Made by a program: the position numbers and the translations under genes. 64,000 nucleotides of DNA, taken from positions 95,160,707 to 95,224,706 of the forward strand of contig CP136067.1 of the NCBI GenBank assembly GCA_032622095.1. Reading direction: 5' to 3'. Source of the DNA: Siphonodentalium dalli. Lineage: Eukaryota; Mollusca; Scaphopoda; Gadilida; Siphonodentaliidae. Of this stretch, positions 45,707 through 57,969 are shown piece by piece; position 1 is the first letter of the stretch, and each line of letters starts with the position of its first letter. The notes below the pieces were generated by a model, which saw nothing but the letters and a program-made list of their open reading frames with translations, was not told the origin of the DNA and ran no database searches.

Positions 45707-45814
45707 CCTGCTAATGTGCTATGATGCGGTTGGGTCCTGCTTAATTGCTATGAATTGCACTACCCGCATCATAGCAATTCAGCAGGACCACCAGCATCAT
45801 AGCATATTAGCAGG
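45707..45814. repeat. 108-nt hairpin with internal GGTCCTGC repeats
   Basis: CCTGCTAATGTGCTATGATG pairs with CATCATAGCATATTAGCAGG. An inner arm, GGTCCTGC..AATTGCTATGA, pairs with TCATAGCAATT..GCAGGACC. The loop is about 14 nt (ATTGCACTACCCGC). The two paired segments are themselves similar (TGCTATGA + GGTCCTGC), a repeat within a hairpin. Confidence 0.8.
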
Positions 45815-46238
45815 ACCACTTGGCCAGTGGTAAAATAGTTTGTTTTCCATACGGATATGTGTTTTCAAATAATCATGTAATGATATCTAACATACATGTA
45901 TATGATCCCATTTATAGGTTTTATTCATCACGGTCAGATAAACTTTGTATACAGACAGTTTTACCAAACTTAGAATTTTTATTAGGTGCTTTCATTGTAG
46001 CTGTAATTACTAGTATTAAAAGTGTGCTCAATAAAGTTTGTTTTATCATTTATGCTCATTTGGAATTTGGATGCTATTTAATTCTGTTTATCTATATAAT
46101 TGGCTACACTGCTAAATTTTGACTCATTTCAGTCATTTGATGTCAGTACATGTAGTTGTCCATCGAAATGGCGAACACAACCAAAGACAAATTACAAGAG
46201 GAAAGACAACAAATAAATTTGATGTGCACTAAAACAGA

Positions 46239-46406
46239 TACAGTAGTGCCCTAAGAAATCGACCCCTTAACCACAGCATAATTATGTGTAACTTTTCAGG
46301 ATTTAAAGTCGGATATATGGCTTGTTGCCATTCATCGGAAAGCTCTCCCCGAGTTACCCGTAATTCTGCTGTGGTTAAGGAGTCGATTAATTAGAGCATT
46401 ACTGTA
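46239..46406. mobile_element. Hairpin MITE, TACAGTA family, copy 3
   Basis: The ends are TACAGTAGTGCCCTA and GAGCATTACTGTA. Both arms are present around GGAAAGCTCTCC; the right arm lacks the AATATGGCTTG block. Confidence 0.85.
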
Positions 46407-46409
46407 GTT

Positions 46410-47365
46410 ACAAATGTATGTCTAGCCTCTTGTGAAGTGTTGTGTCACTAATAAGATCTTTAATTCACATACATGTACTATATACCCGTTCAAGCGTTTA
46501 CAAGTGTCAGGCATCGAGAAACTGACCAAAAGTTTTGGTAGTATATAATATAGGCTAGCACTGCACCTGGGCTACATGTACATGTACTGTAAGTGATTAT
46601 AATGTACTATTTTTATATTCTGCCGTGAAAGTGTTGCTGAATGAAATTTAAGTTTACCCCGATATTCTAAGTCCGCTCGACTAAGATGGGGTTTTTCTCA
46701 AAAACTGATATCTGAATATAAATGTACGTCTTCCACTGGTTGGTATTCCCTCTAAATTGACTAATTTTAACTGATTAGATTAGCCCTGGTATGGAAAACT
46801 CTAACTGTTATAGCCCGATGAGCGGTTTACTGATGCCCGCCGGGGTTTACTGCCAACAGCGGTGATGATATGATGACCAGCGTTGTGCATGGCATATGTT
46901 GATCCAGGTAAGAATGCTACCATACATTCCACACATTCATTAAATATCTTATTAATAGTAACCCAAACTACAAAAGAGACTAGTATAACTAAGATTGGGC
47001 TCGATTAATGATGTGACACTTTCAGTACTTCATTTACTAGTAGCCTGGTACTGGTGGGCCTGGCTACAGATACTTGTTTGGCGTGTTTGAGGCCTGTGGC
47101 ACAAGGGCAGCAGAATCAATTAAAATTTCTCTTATTGTAGTGTAGTACATGTACATGAATATATAATTCTAACTAATGCGCCAAAAATCAGGTTTATAAA
47201 TTTATCCATTCTTGAGCAAGAGCAACTCGTAAAACTTGTACGGTATAACATTCCAAACTGCGTATTTCTGCTATCGAACCATATGATAATAATGTTGAAC
47301 CGGACATCGAAATCTGAACCGCATTTATGGATTGCAGCACGTGATGTTGAATAAACAGTTATAGA
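46410..47365. other. No gene recognised
   Basis: TACATGTA-rich sequence with no supported frame. Confidence 0.5.
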
Positions 47366-47369
47366 GGAT

Positions 47370-47598
47370 ACATCGTAATGCTCTAATTAATCGACTCCTT
47401 AACTACAGCAGAATTATGGGTAACTTTTCAGATTTAGTCGGAAATATGGGTTGATGCCATTCATCCGAAAGCTCACGGTGAGAGCTTTCCGATGAATTGC
47501 AAATTGGCAACAAGCCATATTTTGGACTAAATCCTGAAAAGTTACCCATAATTCTGCTGTAGTTAAGGAGTCGATTAATTAGCCCTAGAATTACTGTA
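47370..47598. mobile_element. Hairpin MITE, TACAGTA family, copy 4
   Basis: Both arms are complete, with the apex GAAAGCTCACGGTGAGAGCTTTC near 47466-47488, ending GAATTACTGTA. It is the most symmetrical copy in the window. Confidence 0.85.
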
Positions 47599-47599
47599 A

Positions 47600-48700
47600 C
47601 ATGGTTTATAATATACAAATGTATACTGTATGGGAAACATCAGAGGTTTACAAAGTAATAAAAACAGTTGATTTGTTCTTTATTCTTGTGGTTATATACA
47701 CATATTCTAAAAATAAATGTCCTTTACAACGTGGATCAATGAAATGCGGTTGTTGCGTTTAAAATGCATTGAGGGTGCATTGTGTCACGCCACTTTGTAA
47801 ATGCCTTAACGACAGCATTTAAATTAAATGCACTGCATTGGGAATAATCGTAGTCGCATTGAAATTACCGATCAATGCGCCGAAAAAGTATACTTGTATG
47901 AACACCCAAATAACGATACGATAGTGTATAGTGTATTTTGCAATTTTAGTTTTAATTTTGTTTAATTTAAATTCACATCTGAATAATTCTGTGTTATTTT
48001 CCCACTCCTGGTGTACATGTATGTTCGGAATCGGACATTCATGATGTAGTTTTCCATTCAAAATGGAATAAACATAAATAAACGCTGTTGACATTAATTG
48101 TTTTATAATCAGAATCTGAGAATCATGATTCTCATTTTGATTCTAGTAAAAAGTCTTGATTCCCTGTAGAAAGTGAAACACTAACATTTTGATTATTGCA
48201 AAAAATCTGATGGATTTTAAGGCCTGCATCAACACATTTGTTTGTGAATAAATCAAGGTAAATGTGTTAAAATATGAACGCATTTACAAATGCGTTGCTC
48301 CAAAATCGCAAAGTAGATTCGAACATGTGGTCGCTTTTCTAAGAAATTTGTGAGTGCTCTGTACAAGTACATACATGTACATGTAAGTTACTTGACCAAC
48401 TACATGAGGAGTCGAGGGACACAATCAATGAGGACGTTTGTACTAAAAAATATTTTTTTACGCAAGGAACGAACACAAGGCCAATTTCTTAATTTATATT
48501 ATGAGCCAACAAGACAGATCGTAAATCGCTGTTATATGACAATATATGTGGCCATCATAATGGTCGACAGGCATGACGCCAACAAAAACCAATCTGTCAG
48601 GCCAATATAAAGAAGTCGCGACTTATTGCTGGTGGAACCTATTAAAGGCATCGTTCCATTTCGTTAATAACAACTTACATGTAACATTCACCTCCACCTC
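47600..48700. other. No gene recognised
   Basis: Short frames only. A local AATCATGATT-type palindrome lies near 48119. No repeats shared with the rest of the window were noticed. Confidence 0.45.
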
Positions 48701-48701
48701 T

Positions 48702-50348
48702 TTACTCTTGGGCTCCAAATAAACATGCATGCACCAGCTGCATGCACATTTATTATTTTTCTTGGGAAATCCCCCCCCTGCACAGTGCTTATTTGGGTCT
48801 GCACGTTTATTAATATTTTGAAGCTATGAAAATTTAAATCAGCACAAATTCAAGATTTCTATATGATTCGGATGTAAAAATGATGGGCTTTACTTTTGCA
48901 TGTACTCTTGAGTGCCTATAAAAGTACAGGGTGGAATAATAGTACAGGTTGGAAAATGTCGCATAACTGAATAATAGTACAGGGCGGAATAAACGTACAG
49001 ACTGGAAATATTAGTACCATACATCCCAACAAAACACACCATCTGACTGGTTTACTGATGCCATGTGACAGAAATAGTTTCGATGGATAGCCAGGTATGT
49101 GAATCTACATGTACAGTGTGCTGATCACTGTCAACAATCAGAGTTCATTTATCTATGTTTACATACACCTGATATCTCTTCCGATTTCCCCATAGCGTTA
49201 CGGTAGACACACCCCTTATTCAATGCGTTCATAAACCTATGAACGTAACGTGACGTCACTTCCAGTGTCGTTCATAGGTTTATGAACACATTGGTCCCGG
49301 AAATCACCGGGGATTGTCGGAAATTACCGACTGCTTGAGTATCTAGTAGGTCCGGATTTGGCAAGAAATTTGCTTCGGTCTACAATCAGTGTTGTTGCTC
49401 GGTGTTACTGAGCGTTGATGTTAAAAAAAAACGCGCTACTCAATAGAGTTTTATCATTTTCCTTGCCGCTACAAATATTCCCCCGAACCTCACAAATATA
49501 TCATTATGGTAGAACGGCGTGTTGTTGATTTCTTATCCGCAGCCGAAACTTAATTGTTAGTTTCAGATATTAATCATTCTTGAAATCAACACGTCTACAT
49601 TAGTTACTAGCTAAACAAGACATTTTGTCATATGTGTATACTTTACTGTGAAATTGCGTTTCTTCCGTTCTCCATGAACGGATTCTCAAAATGTTTGGTT
49701 TTCCAAAAAACAAGGATTCGAACTGTCTGAACTGAACTCCACGCGTTCGTTTAAATAGATGAATAAATAGTGGGAAAGACATACAATCCTAGTTCATAAT
49801 GAATTTAAGTATATAAATATAAATAATAAACGGCTGATTCAACGTGGTCATGGGTTTTGACCGCGTTAAAAAAATCAGCAAACTCCGCATGAACCCCTTC
49901 GGGGTTCATGCAGTTTGCTGATTGTTTCTCGCGGTCAAAACCCCATGACCGCATTGAAACCGCCGTTCAGTTCTTATATGAATAACACAATTTAAGATTG
50001 GTGAATTATTTCTTTTGGTTAATTTACAGGACCAAATAACGATCGTACAGGTGGGAATTTTACCTCGATTTTAATAATCGTACATTAGGCACTCAAGAGT
50101 ACATATTCAAGTATGTGGCAAACCAAAAAAACACCACATGATACATACATGTACCTGTACTACATGTTGACTCATATACTTGAACCGGCTATAAAAATTA
50201 TTTGGTTAACCACATGCAGTTGATGTTTTGCTCAGAGTTCCTTCCCCCTGCACTATTATTTGGGTCTGTACTTTTATTAACTTTCAATGGAATTTCACCC
50301 CCTGCACTATTATTTGGGCCTGCACTTTTATTTGGAGCCTGAGAGTAA
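48702..50348. mobile_element. 1.65-kb TIR element with internal hairpins
   Basis: The left end TTACTCTTGGGCTCCAAATA pairs with the right end TATTTGGAGCCTGAGAGTAA. Subterminal blocks also pair: CCCCCCCTGCACAGTGCTTATTT with the CACTATTATTTGGG-type text, and GTACTCTTGAGTGCCTA with TAGGCACTCAAGAGTAC. It carries a hairpin with TTCATAAACCTATGAACG near 49225-49290 and the large hairpin at 49829-49967. No transposase was seen. Confidence 0.8.
49829..49967. repeat. 139-nt strong hairpin with CTTCGG apex
   Basis: The outer arm AACGGC...GTGGTCATGGGTTTTGACCG pairs with its partner ending GCCGTT. The inner arm ATCAGCAAACT.CGCATGAAC pairs with GTTCATGCAGTTTGCTGAT. It closes on CCCCTTCGGGG (49894-49904), which in RNA is a cUUCGg tetraloop. 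It is internal to the 48702-50348 element. Confidence 0.85.
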
Positions 50349-50557
50349 GTTGCATTGACATTTATTTTCACGAATTACCATGCTAAGGAACATTGCAACT
50401 GGTTTGAAGTAACATGATCGCGTTGCGTCAACACTGGAACTGCATTGATGGTAATTTTCAACATGGTCTCACCGAGGTTCTATCAGATATAAATACTATA
50501 GTATAGTTGAGGGAGACAATTATTTTGAGAATATGTGAACCTGTGTTAACATGAGCA

Positions 50558-50955
50558 TAAGGCGACACCAATTTTTAAGTCTGGTTTACGAACACCTCCT
50601 ACAACTTTTTTTCCATTTCATGAATTTTTTTTTAAAATTTTTTTGTCCCAAAATATTTTACACGCATACTGATTTTCATGTGCTGTCGCATCCGGTTCTG
50701 CTTATAATCATTTACAGATCCATATTTTCATGTATTTCATGACAAGATATATCTTGTTTGGTTTGAACAGAATTTCATTCAAAAACATTTTTTCACAATT
50801 TTTGTAAAATTTATGTAAAATTCCACGATTTACTCAGTGATTTACTTGATATAAATTGGGGGGACAATATTTTTATTTTTATTTTTTTCCCTCCTGCATC
50901 TACTTTTTTTCTCCCCACATTATCGTAAACCAGACTTAAAAATTGGTGTCGCTTA
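50558..50955. mobile_element. 0.4-kb foldback element with GGCGACACC ends
   Basis: GGCGACACCAATTTTTAAGT and its complement, ending ACTTAAAAATTGGTGTCGC, are flanked by ATAA (left) and TTAA (right), probably a mutated TTAA duplication. The interior is T/A-rich. A partial copy is at 43955. Confidence 0.8.
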
Positions 50956-51194
50956 AATATCATCTGATGGAGTCAAAATCATTGAACCGTCACTTATGCA
51001 TGCACATGTAGTCTTGATGTTGAGTCTGGCTTTCATCATTTTCATTAGTTTTACTGTTATCCACCACAGGTTGAGGTGTTATGGAACAACTGTATGGCAT
51101 CGTATACTGTTATCTTCCGAGTAAATATGGAGTCTCTAATTCTTTTATCAGTCACGCATCTACTCATCAAATAGTATAATCCTTATATATTTGC

Positions 51195-52970
51195 AACTAC
51201 CTGTCAATTAATGCTTTAATATAAAAAGTGTTAATAAGGTAACTAACTACACGCCAATGATACTTAGTATAGCAAGGGTTAGTAAGGTAACTACACGACA
51301 ATGATACTTTAGTATATAGAGGGTTAATTAGGCAACTACCCGTCAACGATGCTTTAATATAGAAAGGGTTAACATGGTAACTACACGTCAATGATATTTT
51401 AATAAAGAAAGGGCTAATAAGGTAACTACATGTCAATGCTGCTTTAATACAGAAATGGTTAATAAGGTAAATTCACGTCAATGATGCTTTAATATAGAAA
51501 GGGTTAATAATGTAACTACTCACCAATGATACTTAATATAGAACGGGTTAATAAGATAACTACCCGGCAATAATGATGCTTTAATATAGAAAGGGTTATA
51601 ATAAGGTAACTACACGTCAATGATGCTTTAATACATAAATGGTTAATAAGGTAACTACCCGTCAATGGCGCTTTAATATAGAAAGGGTTAATAATGCAAC
51701 TACTCACCAATAATATTTAGTATAGAAAGGGTTAATAAGGGAACTACCTGTCAATTAATGCTTTAATATAGAAAGGGTTAATAAGGTAACTACACGCCAA
51801 CGGTACTTAGTATATAAAAGGTTAATAAGGTAACTATATACGACGATGATACTTTGGTATATACAGAGTTAATAAGGCAACAAGCCGTCAATGATGCTAT
51901 AATATAGAAAGGGTTAACATTGTAACTACTCACCAATGATACTTAGCATAGAAAGGGTTAATAAGGTAACTACCTGTCAATTAATGCTTTAATATAGAAA
52001 GGGTTAATAAGGTAACTACATGTCAATGCTACTTAGTATAGAAAGGGTTAATAATGTAACTACACGACAATGGTACTTTAGTATATACAGGGTTAACAAG
52101 GCATGCAACTACCCGTCAATGGTGCTTTAATATGGAAAGAGTTAACATGGTAACTAGACGTCAATGATATTTTAATATAGAAAGGGTTAATAGGGTAACT
52201 ACACATCAATGATGCTTTAATACAGAAAGGGTTAATAGGATAACTTCACGTCAATGATGCTTTAATATAGAAAGGGTTAATATGGTAACTACTCACCAAT
52301 GATACTGTGTATAGAACGGGTTAATAATGTAATTACCCGGCAATAATGCTTTAATATAGAATGGTTAATAAGGTAACTACACGTCAATGATGCTTTAATA
52401 CAAAAATGGTTAATAAGGTAACTACCAGTCAATGGCGCTTTAATATAGAAAGGGTTAATAATGCAACTACTCACCAATAATATTTAGTATAGAAAGGGTT
52501 AATAAGGGAACTACCTGTCAATTAATGCTTTAATATAGAAAGGGTTAATAAGGTAACTACACGCCAACGGTACTTAGTATATAAAAGGTTAATAAGGTAA
52601 CTATATACGACGATGATACTTTGGTATATACAGAGTTAATAAGGCAACTAGCCGTCAATGATGCTATGATATAGAAAGGGTTAACATTGTAACTACACAT
52701 CAATGATATTTTAATATAGAAAGGGTTAATACGGTAACTACACGTCAATGATGCTTTAATAAAGAAAGGGTTAATAAGGTAACTTCACATCAATGGTGCT
52801 TTAATATAGAAAGGGTTAATAATGTAACTACTCACCAATGTTACTTAGTATAGAAAGGGTTAATAAGGTAACTACCTGTCAATTAATGATTTATTATAGA
52901 ATGGTTAATAAGGTAACTACATGCCAATTATGCTGTAATATAGAAAGGGTTAATAAGGTGACTTCAATGT
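51195..52970. repeat. 45-bp minisatellite, about 1.8 kb
   Basis: The unit reads AATGATGCTTTAATATAGAA then AGGGTTAATAAGGTAACTAC and ACGTC (45 bp), roughly 39 copies by length. A block at about 51661-51880 recurs almost identically at 52432-52648, so a ~770-bp higher-order segment has been duplicated. Because 45 is a multiple of three, the minus strand keeps short open frames of a 15-residue repeat (LINPFYIKASLTCSY). These are broken repeatedly and are not called as genes. Confidence 0.9.
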
Positions 52971-52999
52971 AGATTATACAGTTTAACAAAATACCACAG

Positions 53000-53330
53000 G
53001 TGTATATATATCCGGGTGAACACTGTAGTAAATACCTGCTCGAAACCCTGGTGTAAATACCTGGGTGTAAATACTCCGGATAATCTGGGTCTAAATACCC
53101 GGGTGTAACAGCGTCTTTCTAAATTATATCCGTAAAAACCCGGGTAAACTGGGGTTTATACCTAACATATATAGAAAACACCAGGGTAAATCTATATAAA
53201 TCCCTGATTTACCTGGGTGTAACCTGGGTGTGACCTGGGTGGAACCAGGGTAAAACCTATATGTACCGGGGTATACCTAAGTAAACACCAAGATTTACCA
53301 TGGTAAATTTTTATATGGGCTGCGCTGGTG
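53000..53330. repeat. 'CCTGGGTGTAAA' irregular minisatellite
   Basis: Repeated ACCTGGGTGTAA, CCCGGGTGTAA and CCTGGTGTAAATA units. It ends TTACCATGGTAAATTTTTATATGGGC, inverse to CCCATATAAAAATGTACTGG at about 35541, where the related array at 35560 begins. So the two arrays share one boundary sequence in opposite orientation. Confidence 0.75.
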
Positions 53331-53347
53331 CAGAATTAAAATCATGT

Positions 53348-53500
53348 GCCAGCGCACTGTCTTATATATGCAAGTCTCCTGCAGGGAGCCTCGCATATAG
53401 AATATAATGCACTGGCTGAAAAGGTCAAGGTAAATATTGTTAGGCCAATGTATTCTCTTATATACGCGAGGCTCCATATGCGAGTCTCGGATATATAAAC
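53348..53500. repeat. Two diverged GCCAATGCATTCTC hairpins
   Basis: The first (53348-53416) has arms GCCAGCGCACTGTCTTATAT and ATAATGCACTGGC around TCCTGCAGGGA. The second (from 53444) keeps the left arm GCCAATGTATTCTCTTATA and a partial right arm. A further remnant is at 56013-56055. Confidence 0.7.
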
Positions 53501-53564
53501 TTGAAATTTCACTGAGGAAGCTCCAGTCATGAAAGGACCCATACATGTTTACTGTTTAATTAAA

Positions 53565-53735
53565 AAATTGGGTACGATTGCCCTCCGGGAGTGGCCAAAG
53601 TGATAAAATTGCCCTCCAAGTTGTGGCAACATTTTGCCCCCAATGAGTGGCCACATTGCCCCCAATTATTGGCAACATTGTCCTCTAAATTTGTAAAAAT
53701 TGCCCCCAACAATTGGCAATTATCTACCGCTTTTT
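53565..53735. repeat. 22-bp minisatellite 'ATTGCCCCCAA...TGGCAAC'
   Basis: Six or so diverged units (ATTGCCCTCC..., TTGCCCCCAATGAGTGGCCAC, ATTGCCCCCAATTATTGGCA) with a period near 22 bp; the first ones are longer. Confidence 0.75.
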
Positions 53736-53984
53736 AGGGGTAAGTTTGTTGCCTCCATCAGGAGGGGCAGTCTGTCCCATAATGGTGAAAGCGTAATTGC
53801 AACCCCGTGAAGGGGCAGATCTGCCACACTGTCATTTCGTGTGTATACGCCAGCACCAGTAATCGTATGGTCACAGCTATAATTTCAGAGGAAGTGCATT
53901 GTGCTGTTTCAATATAATGGTAGGTCAGCTCTGTGTCAATATTAGAACTCATGTTCAGAAAGATATACGATGTCCAACTCTCGG

Positions 53985-54225
53985 TGAAGGGGCTTCATTT
54001 TTAAGTATGTGATTGGTTCGTGGATAAGATTATCGTACTCTGGGCTAGACGATGTTGGCGCGGATTTTAATCCCGATAAGGGGGGAAATCCGCACCGATT
54101 TCCAAGCTTGATCTGAGTTGAGGGACATTTCAATGTTCCATTCAGATCGATACATGACCGTTTCAATAATAAATGAGAATTTGTTCACACTCACTTGATC
54201 AAATAGCATATTTGAAGCAATTACC
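53985..54225 (-). repeat. Dispersed repeat, relative of 13425-13640
   Basis: The reverse complement matches the copy at 13425 through GAACAAATTCTCATTTATTA, TCATGTATCGATC and CGTCTAGCCCAGAG. Confidence 0.65.
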
Positions 54226-54628
54226 ACTCATAGTGAATTCGTGTCTCCATAACTCTGATTTATATTACTTCGCTTTTAGTTTAATAATCTGACAAACGTG
54301 TTCAACTCGGAACATAACAAACTCTACCACAGTCAACACATACAGCAGTATCATCTATAAACAATCACCTGTGTAAGTTGAATATCTGATGGCTCATTCT
54401 CTGTCCGTTGGCATAATTTGATGGAAATGGCCTACAAACAATGTCATCGATTTTGTTGCCCCTCCCCTTGTTCTGCCCCTGACGGCGACAGCGTCATATA
54501 CTTTATAATTGTTTTAACCTGCAAAATTAGCTTTCTCGTGAACAGTTACCCATGTTCCACCACGTTGCAACCCTCCAAACGATCCCCGCTAAATATATAT
54601 AATTCTATAATGTATACAGACAGAGATA

Positions 54629-55050
54629 TATAAAGTAATGCCCTAAATAATCGACTCCTTTACCACAGCAGAATAAAGGGTAATATTTCAGGATTTAGTC
54701 GGAAATATGGCTTGTAATTTGATTATTTGTTTGGACTAGCCAATTTCAAGCTACCAAGAATGAGCATCTATGGTAGGTGTATGAAACTCATACAATTTGC
54801 GTACCAGTATATAGTTGCTGTATATACTAGTAACTTTAAGACTGAAACGCTCTACCGTTAAGCCTATTCATTCCATTACAAGTTTACTCCTGTAATTTAA
54901 ATTTCAATAATTATCATTCTTGAATAATTATCATTCTTCTCACTGAGAGCTTTCCTATGAATGGCAACAAGCCATATTTCCGACTAAATCCTGAAAAATT
55001 ACCCATCATTCTGCTGTGGTAAAGGAGTCGATTGTTTAGGGCATTACTGT
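54629..55050. mobile_element. Hairpin MITE, TACAGTA family, copy 5, split by ~230-bp insertion
   Basis: The left arm (AGTAATGCCCTAAATAATCG ... AATATGGCTTGT) stops at about 54715 and the right arm resumes at GAGAGCTTTCC near 54945, ending GCATTACTGTA. The inserted 54716-54943 stretch has ACTAGTA-type text and TTATCATTCTT twice at its right end. Confidence 0.8.
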
Positions 55051-55174
55051 ATACCTTCGGAAGTTTGCTCCCATGTGTGTGGTTCAAAGGTGCAATCATG
55101 TCAAGAGCATTGCATAATGTATAACGTATAGGAATTACCCATCGTAATGGCTCCATTCTTCCCAGTTGATCATA

Positions 55175-55562
55175 TATATAATGGCGTGACCCGAATAACA
55201 CATGGACTTAGTGATCATATATCGATGTTTGAAGTTTGTTATTTCTCGAGATGTGTAATAATATGTGGCCCAGAAACACGTGGTCAAATGGAAGGTCTCG
55301 GACAAAATTGCGGACGAAGATGGACAAATCTAAAATCAAATGGTAAAACCGCAAAATTTCATGATACTTTAGTGATAATACGGCCATAAAATGTTGTTAA
55401 ATAACACGTTTCGGGAAATTTGATACCATATGTGATTGTGGTTAGCATAATCCTGTTGCAGTTAATCGATTCTGATAACTAAAGCGTATTTTGTTAAAGA
55501 AATGTTGTTCTTGTTGTATCTTGATGATATGGGGACCCTCTGATCGGATTGAGTACCTTTCA
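55175..55562 (-). repeat. Solo right arm of the AGGTRCTCA foldback family
   Basis: Shares GATGGACAAATCTAAAATCA, TTAATCGATTCTGATAACT, GTTGTTCTTGTTGTATCT-type text and GGATTGAGTACCTTTC with the right half of 44091-45024. Confidence 0.75.
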
Positions 55563-55564
55563 AT

Positions 55565-56695
55565 TTGGTTAATCTTAAAATATTCTGCGGTGTGGACAGC
55601 AGTTGGAGTTCTGAAACCATCGTAGATAACTAGTAGTATTAATCGACTACACAAGCCAATGTAATTGCATAATAGTTTAGGCAATCTAATTTCCGATGTT
55701 TGATGTCATTGAATTGAGCAGGAATGATTTTCTCCGTGCGATGGGTTAATGCATTCGCACAATAAGGATAGTATAACTCTGAAGGTTTGGAGATCAAGTA
55801 ATGCATTCACTAAAATAGCGAAGAACAAGGGAGATAACCTAATGTGGTGTATATATACATGTAAGTGATGAAATGACATGGAACTTCCTGTTTGGGTCAG
55901 ACCACGGTCGCGGGTGGCAGTCATTTCCAAGCGTGAACAGACTGAAGACAAAAAAGGCTGCTACATCTATGTGTTTTTTTCTTCAAATGGGCAACAAGCA
56001 TGCATGACCCATTGCCAAGGCAGACTCGCATATACATTCATAAGAGAATGCTCTGACACAGGATATTTAATGACTCCAGACTGGGCTGCACGGTAATGAA
56101 AAAAACATATCGAATAACTAATATTTTAACTAACCGCGGTATGACTAAATACCGAATAAGTAATCCAAGTCAGAATATCCTAGCATTTTCTCAACGTAGA
56201 GTTATCCTTCGTAGCTTCGTCGGGACATAGTTTCGTATTTTGAAAGAATCAACAAGCATATTAATATGTACTCTGTACTTGTATTTACTTAATATGGACA
56301 TCAACTTCATAATTATATAACTCTCCTCGTCACGTCTCCAGTCACGAAATGGTTAAAAATTCCAACTGCAACCACACCCCATGAACCAGATCCACACGAA
56401 GTCCGCGAAATTACATTATATAATTAAGTCATATCAGGAAAAATACTATAGATAACTTTGGTTAGTTAGCGACGCTTTTCTTGATCAATTGTGTCCCTTA
56501 TATTAGCAGTCTCAATTCATATACTTGAGCGGCATCATTTTGAGAAATTATCGATTATAAGATTTCTTTATCGATTTTGGTGACCCTCCAACTCCCATTC
56601 ATGGAACCGACAGTGCAACTTTGGCACATTTGAACCACACACATGGGAGCAAACTTAACATAATACCTTGGTTGTGTTGTTTAATTCCCTTTCTA
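55565..56695. other. No gene recognised
   Basis: Frames under 85 codons; a GCCAATGCATTCTC hairpin remnant at 56013-56055. Confidence 0.5.
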
Positions 56696-56697
56696 AA

Positions 56698-56890
56698 CAT
56701 TTCATTTATATGTATGTTAAATTAAGATTGGAAATAGATATGTTTACAACAAACACATAGAAATTCTCATCTAACGGAGATCCCAATATATATGTTTATG
56801 AAATGTTTTGTCAGCAATTGTGGCAACGCGACCCATCCCTGACATGGTCAGTGCGTTTGTGCTATTCGGACAACTCCATTTTGTCATCTC
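56698..56890 (+). pseudogene. Exon-like segment, copy 1 of a direct duplication
   Basis: It encodes RLEIDMFTTNT, a stop (TAG at about 56757), then KFSSNGDPN followed by YVYEMFCQQLWQRDPSLTW. It is nearly identical to 57970-58163. The pattern 'F.F..NGDP...Y......Q' recalls the C-terminal part of a Venus-flytrap ligand-binding domain (class C GPCR or ANF receptor type). That similarity is weak and short. The stop makes this copy non-functional as an exon. Confidence 0.4.
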
Positions 56891-57969
56891 TAAACCACAC
56901 CAGTCAATGTAAGCTGTTTCGTGGAAATGATGATGGAAATCAGCGACACGACATGACTCTGGCGGCCCTCTTCTTTCCGTCCTTGATAGTGTCACTTTCT
57001 GAACGTTTAAACAGAACCATTACCTTCCTCGTAAAGTTACCACAGTTAGGAGCTACCTAAATATACCCAGGTACATTGCTATAACTAAGAAGCAGACACA
57101 CATTCTCAGATATACACCACTCAGAACGGATGGAAACATTGGCTCATAGTGTGTTAATTAATTGTATCATATGTGTAAGAACAAATGATCATTATTGATT
57201 ATTGTTAGTTTGAAGTCAAGCGACAACCTTTTAGAGACTTCTAACGGTCAATATGAAAAATAACGCATGGTTAATTCGCAAACTTTCGCAATACACCTCA
57301 GCGACTGGAGCAGAATAATAAAAGCGTTTTGATCGCTGTTGTGTAATTGTGTCTATTATATATCGCTGCCATAATCATTTACAGTACTGTAGGGATTCTA
57401 TCTTAATATACTTTTATTGCCGGGAACCATTTGTTTCCTCTTTGTTGTGCATGTTAACAAAAATACAGGTTATTGATCGGACTCAATCCTGGACAAGGAT
57501 GTTACATGTTAGGTATATGAACTACGTCACAATGGTATAAATTAAATTGTTTATGAATATTCTAAATCAATGTTTTAGTTTTTATCAGCCTTTTATGAGC
57601 CTTTCTTTAGTTCCACAGATGACCATGTATAATACATCTCTAGGCTCCCGATGCAACCATCACTGCATCCCTCAAACTGCCAAGGAGCATCGGGGTACCG
57701 TGAGCCCCACCACTATGGACATCCGCGACCCCCAGCTCGAGAGTAATAAATTACACTGTATCACAGTGAGCACGGCCTGCCCTTTTAAGAAGTGTCAATT
57801 TAACCCAAATATCCAGACGATAAAGCGACACTGATAGCTCTTTTTTTTCCTGGTGGCTAATTGCGATTTTTTCTATATTAGCTAAATTTCCCAGCTAAAT
57901 GTCAGATTATATACTTGCGTGTAACTTGTGTATGGTAGTGACATAGCCATTGGTTATGATATGGCGGGA

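Noticed and set aside
51197-52748. 15-residue repeat proteins on the minus strand
   Set aside because: The 45-bp satellite period keeps frames open by chance; stops and shifts interrupt every 60-80 codons.
51195-52970. CRISPR array
   Set aside because: Units are contiguous with no unique spacers, and the genome is eukaryotic.
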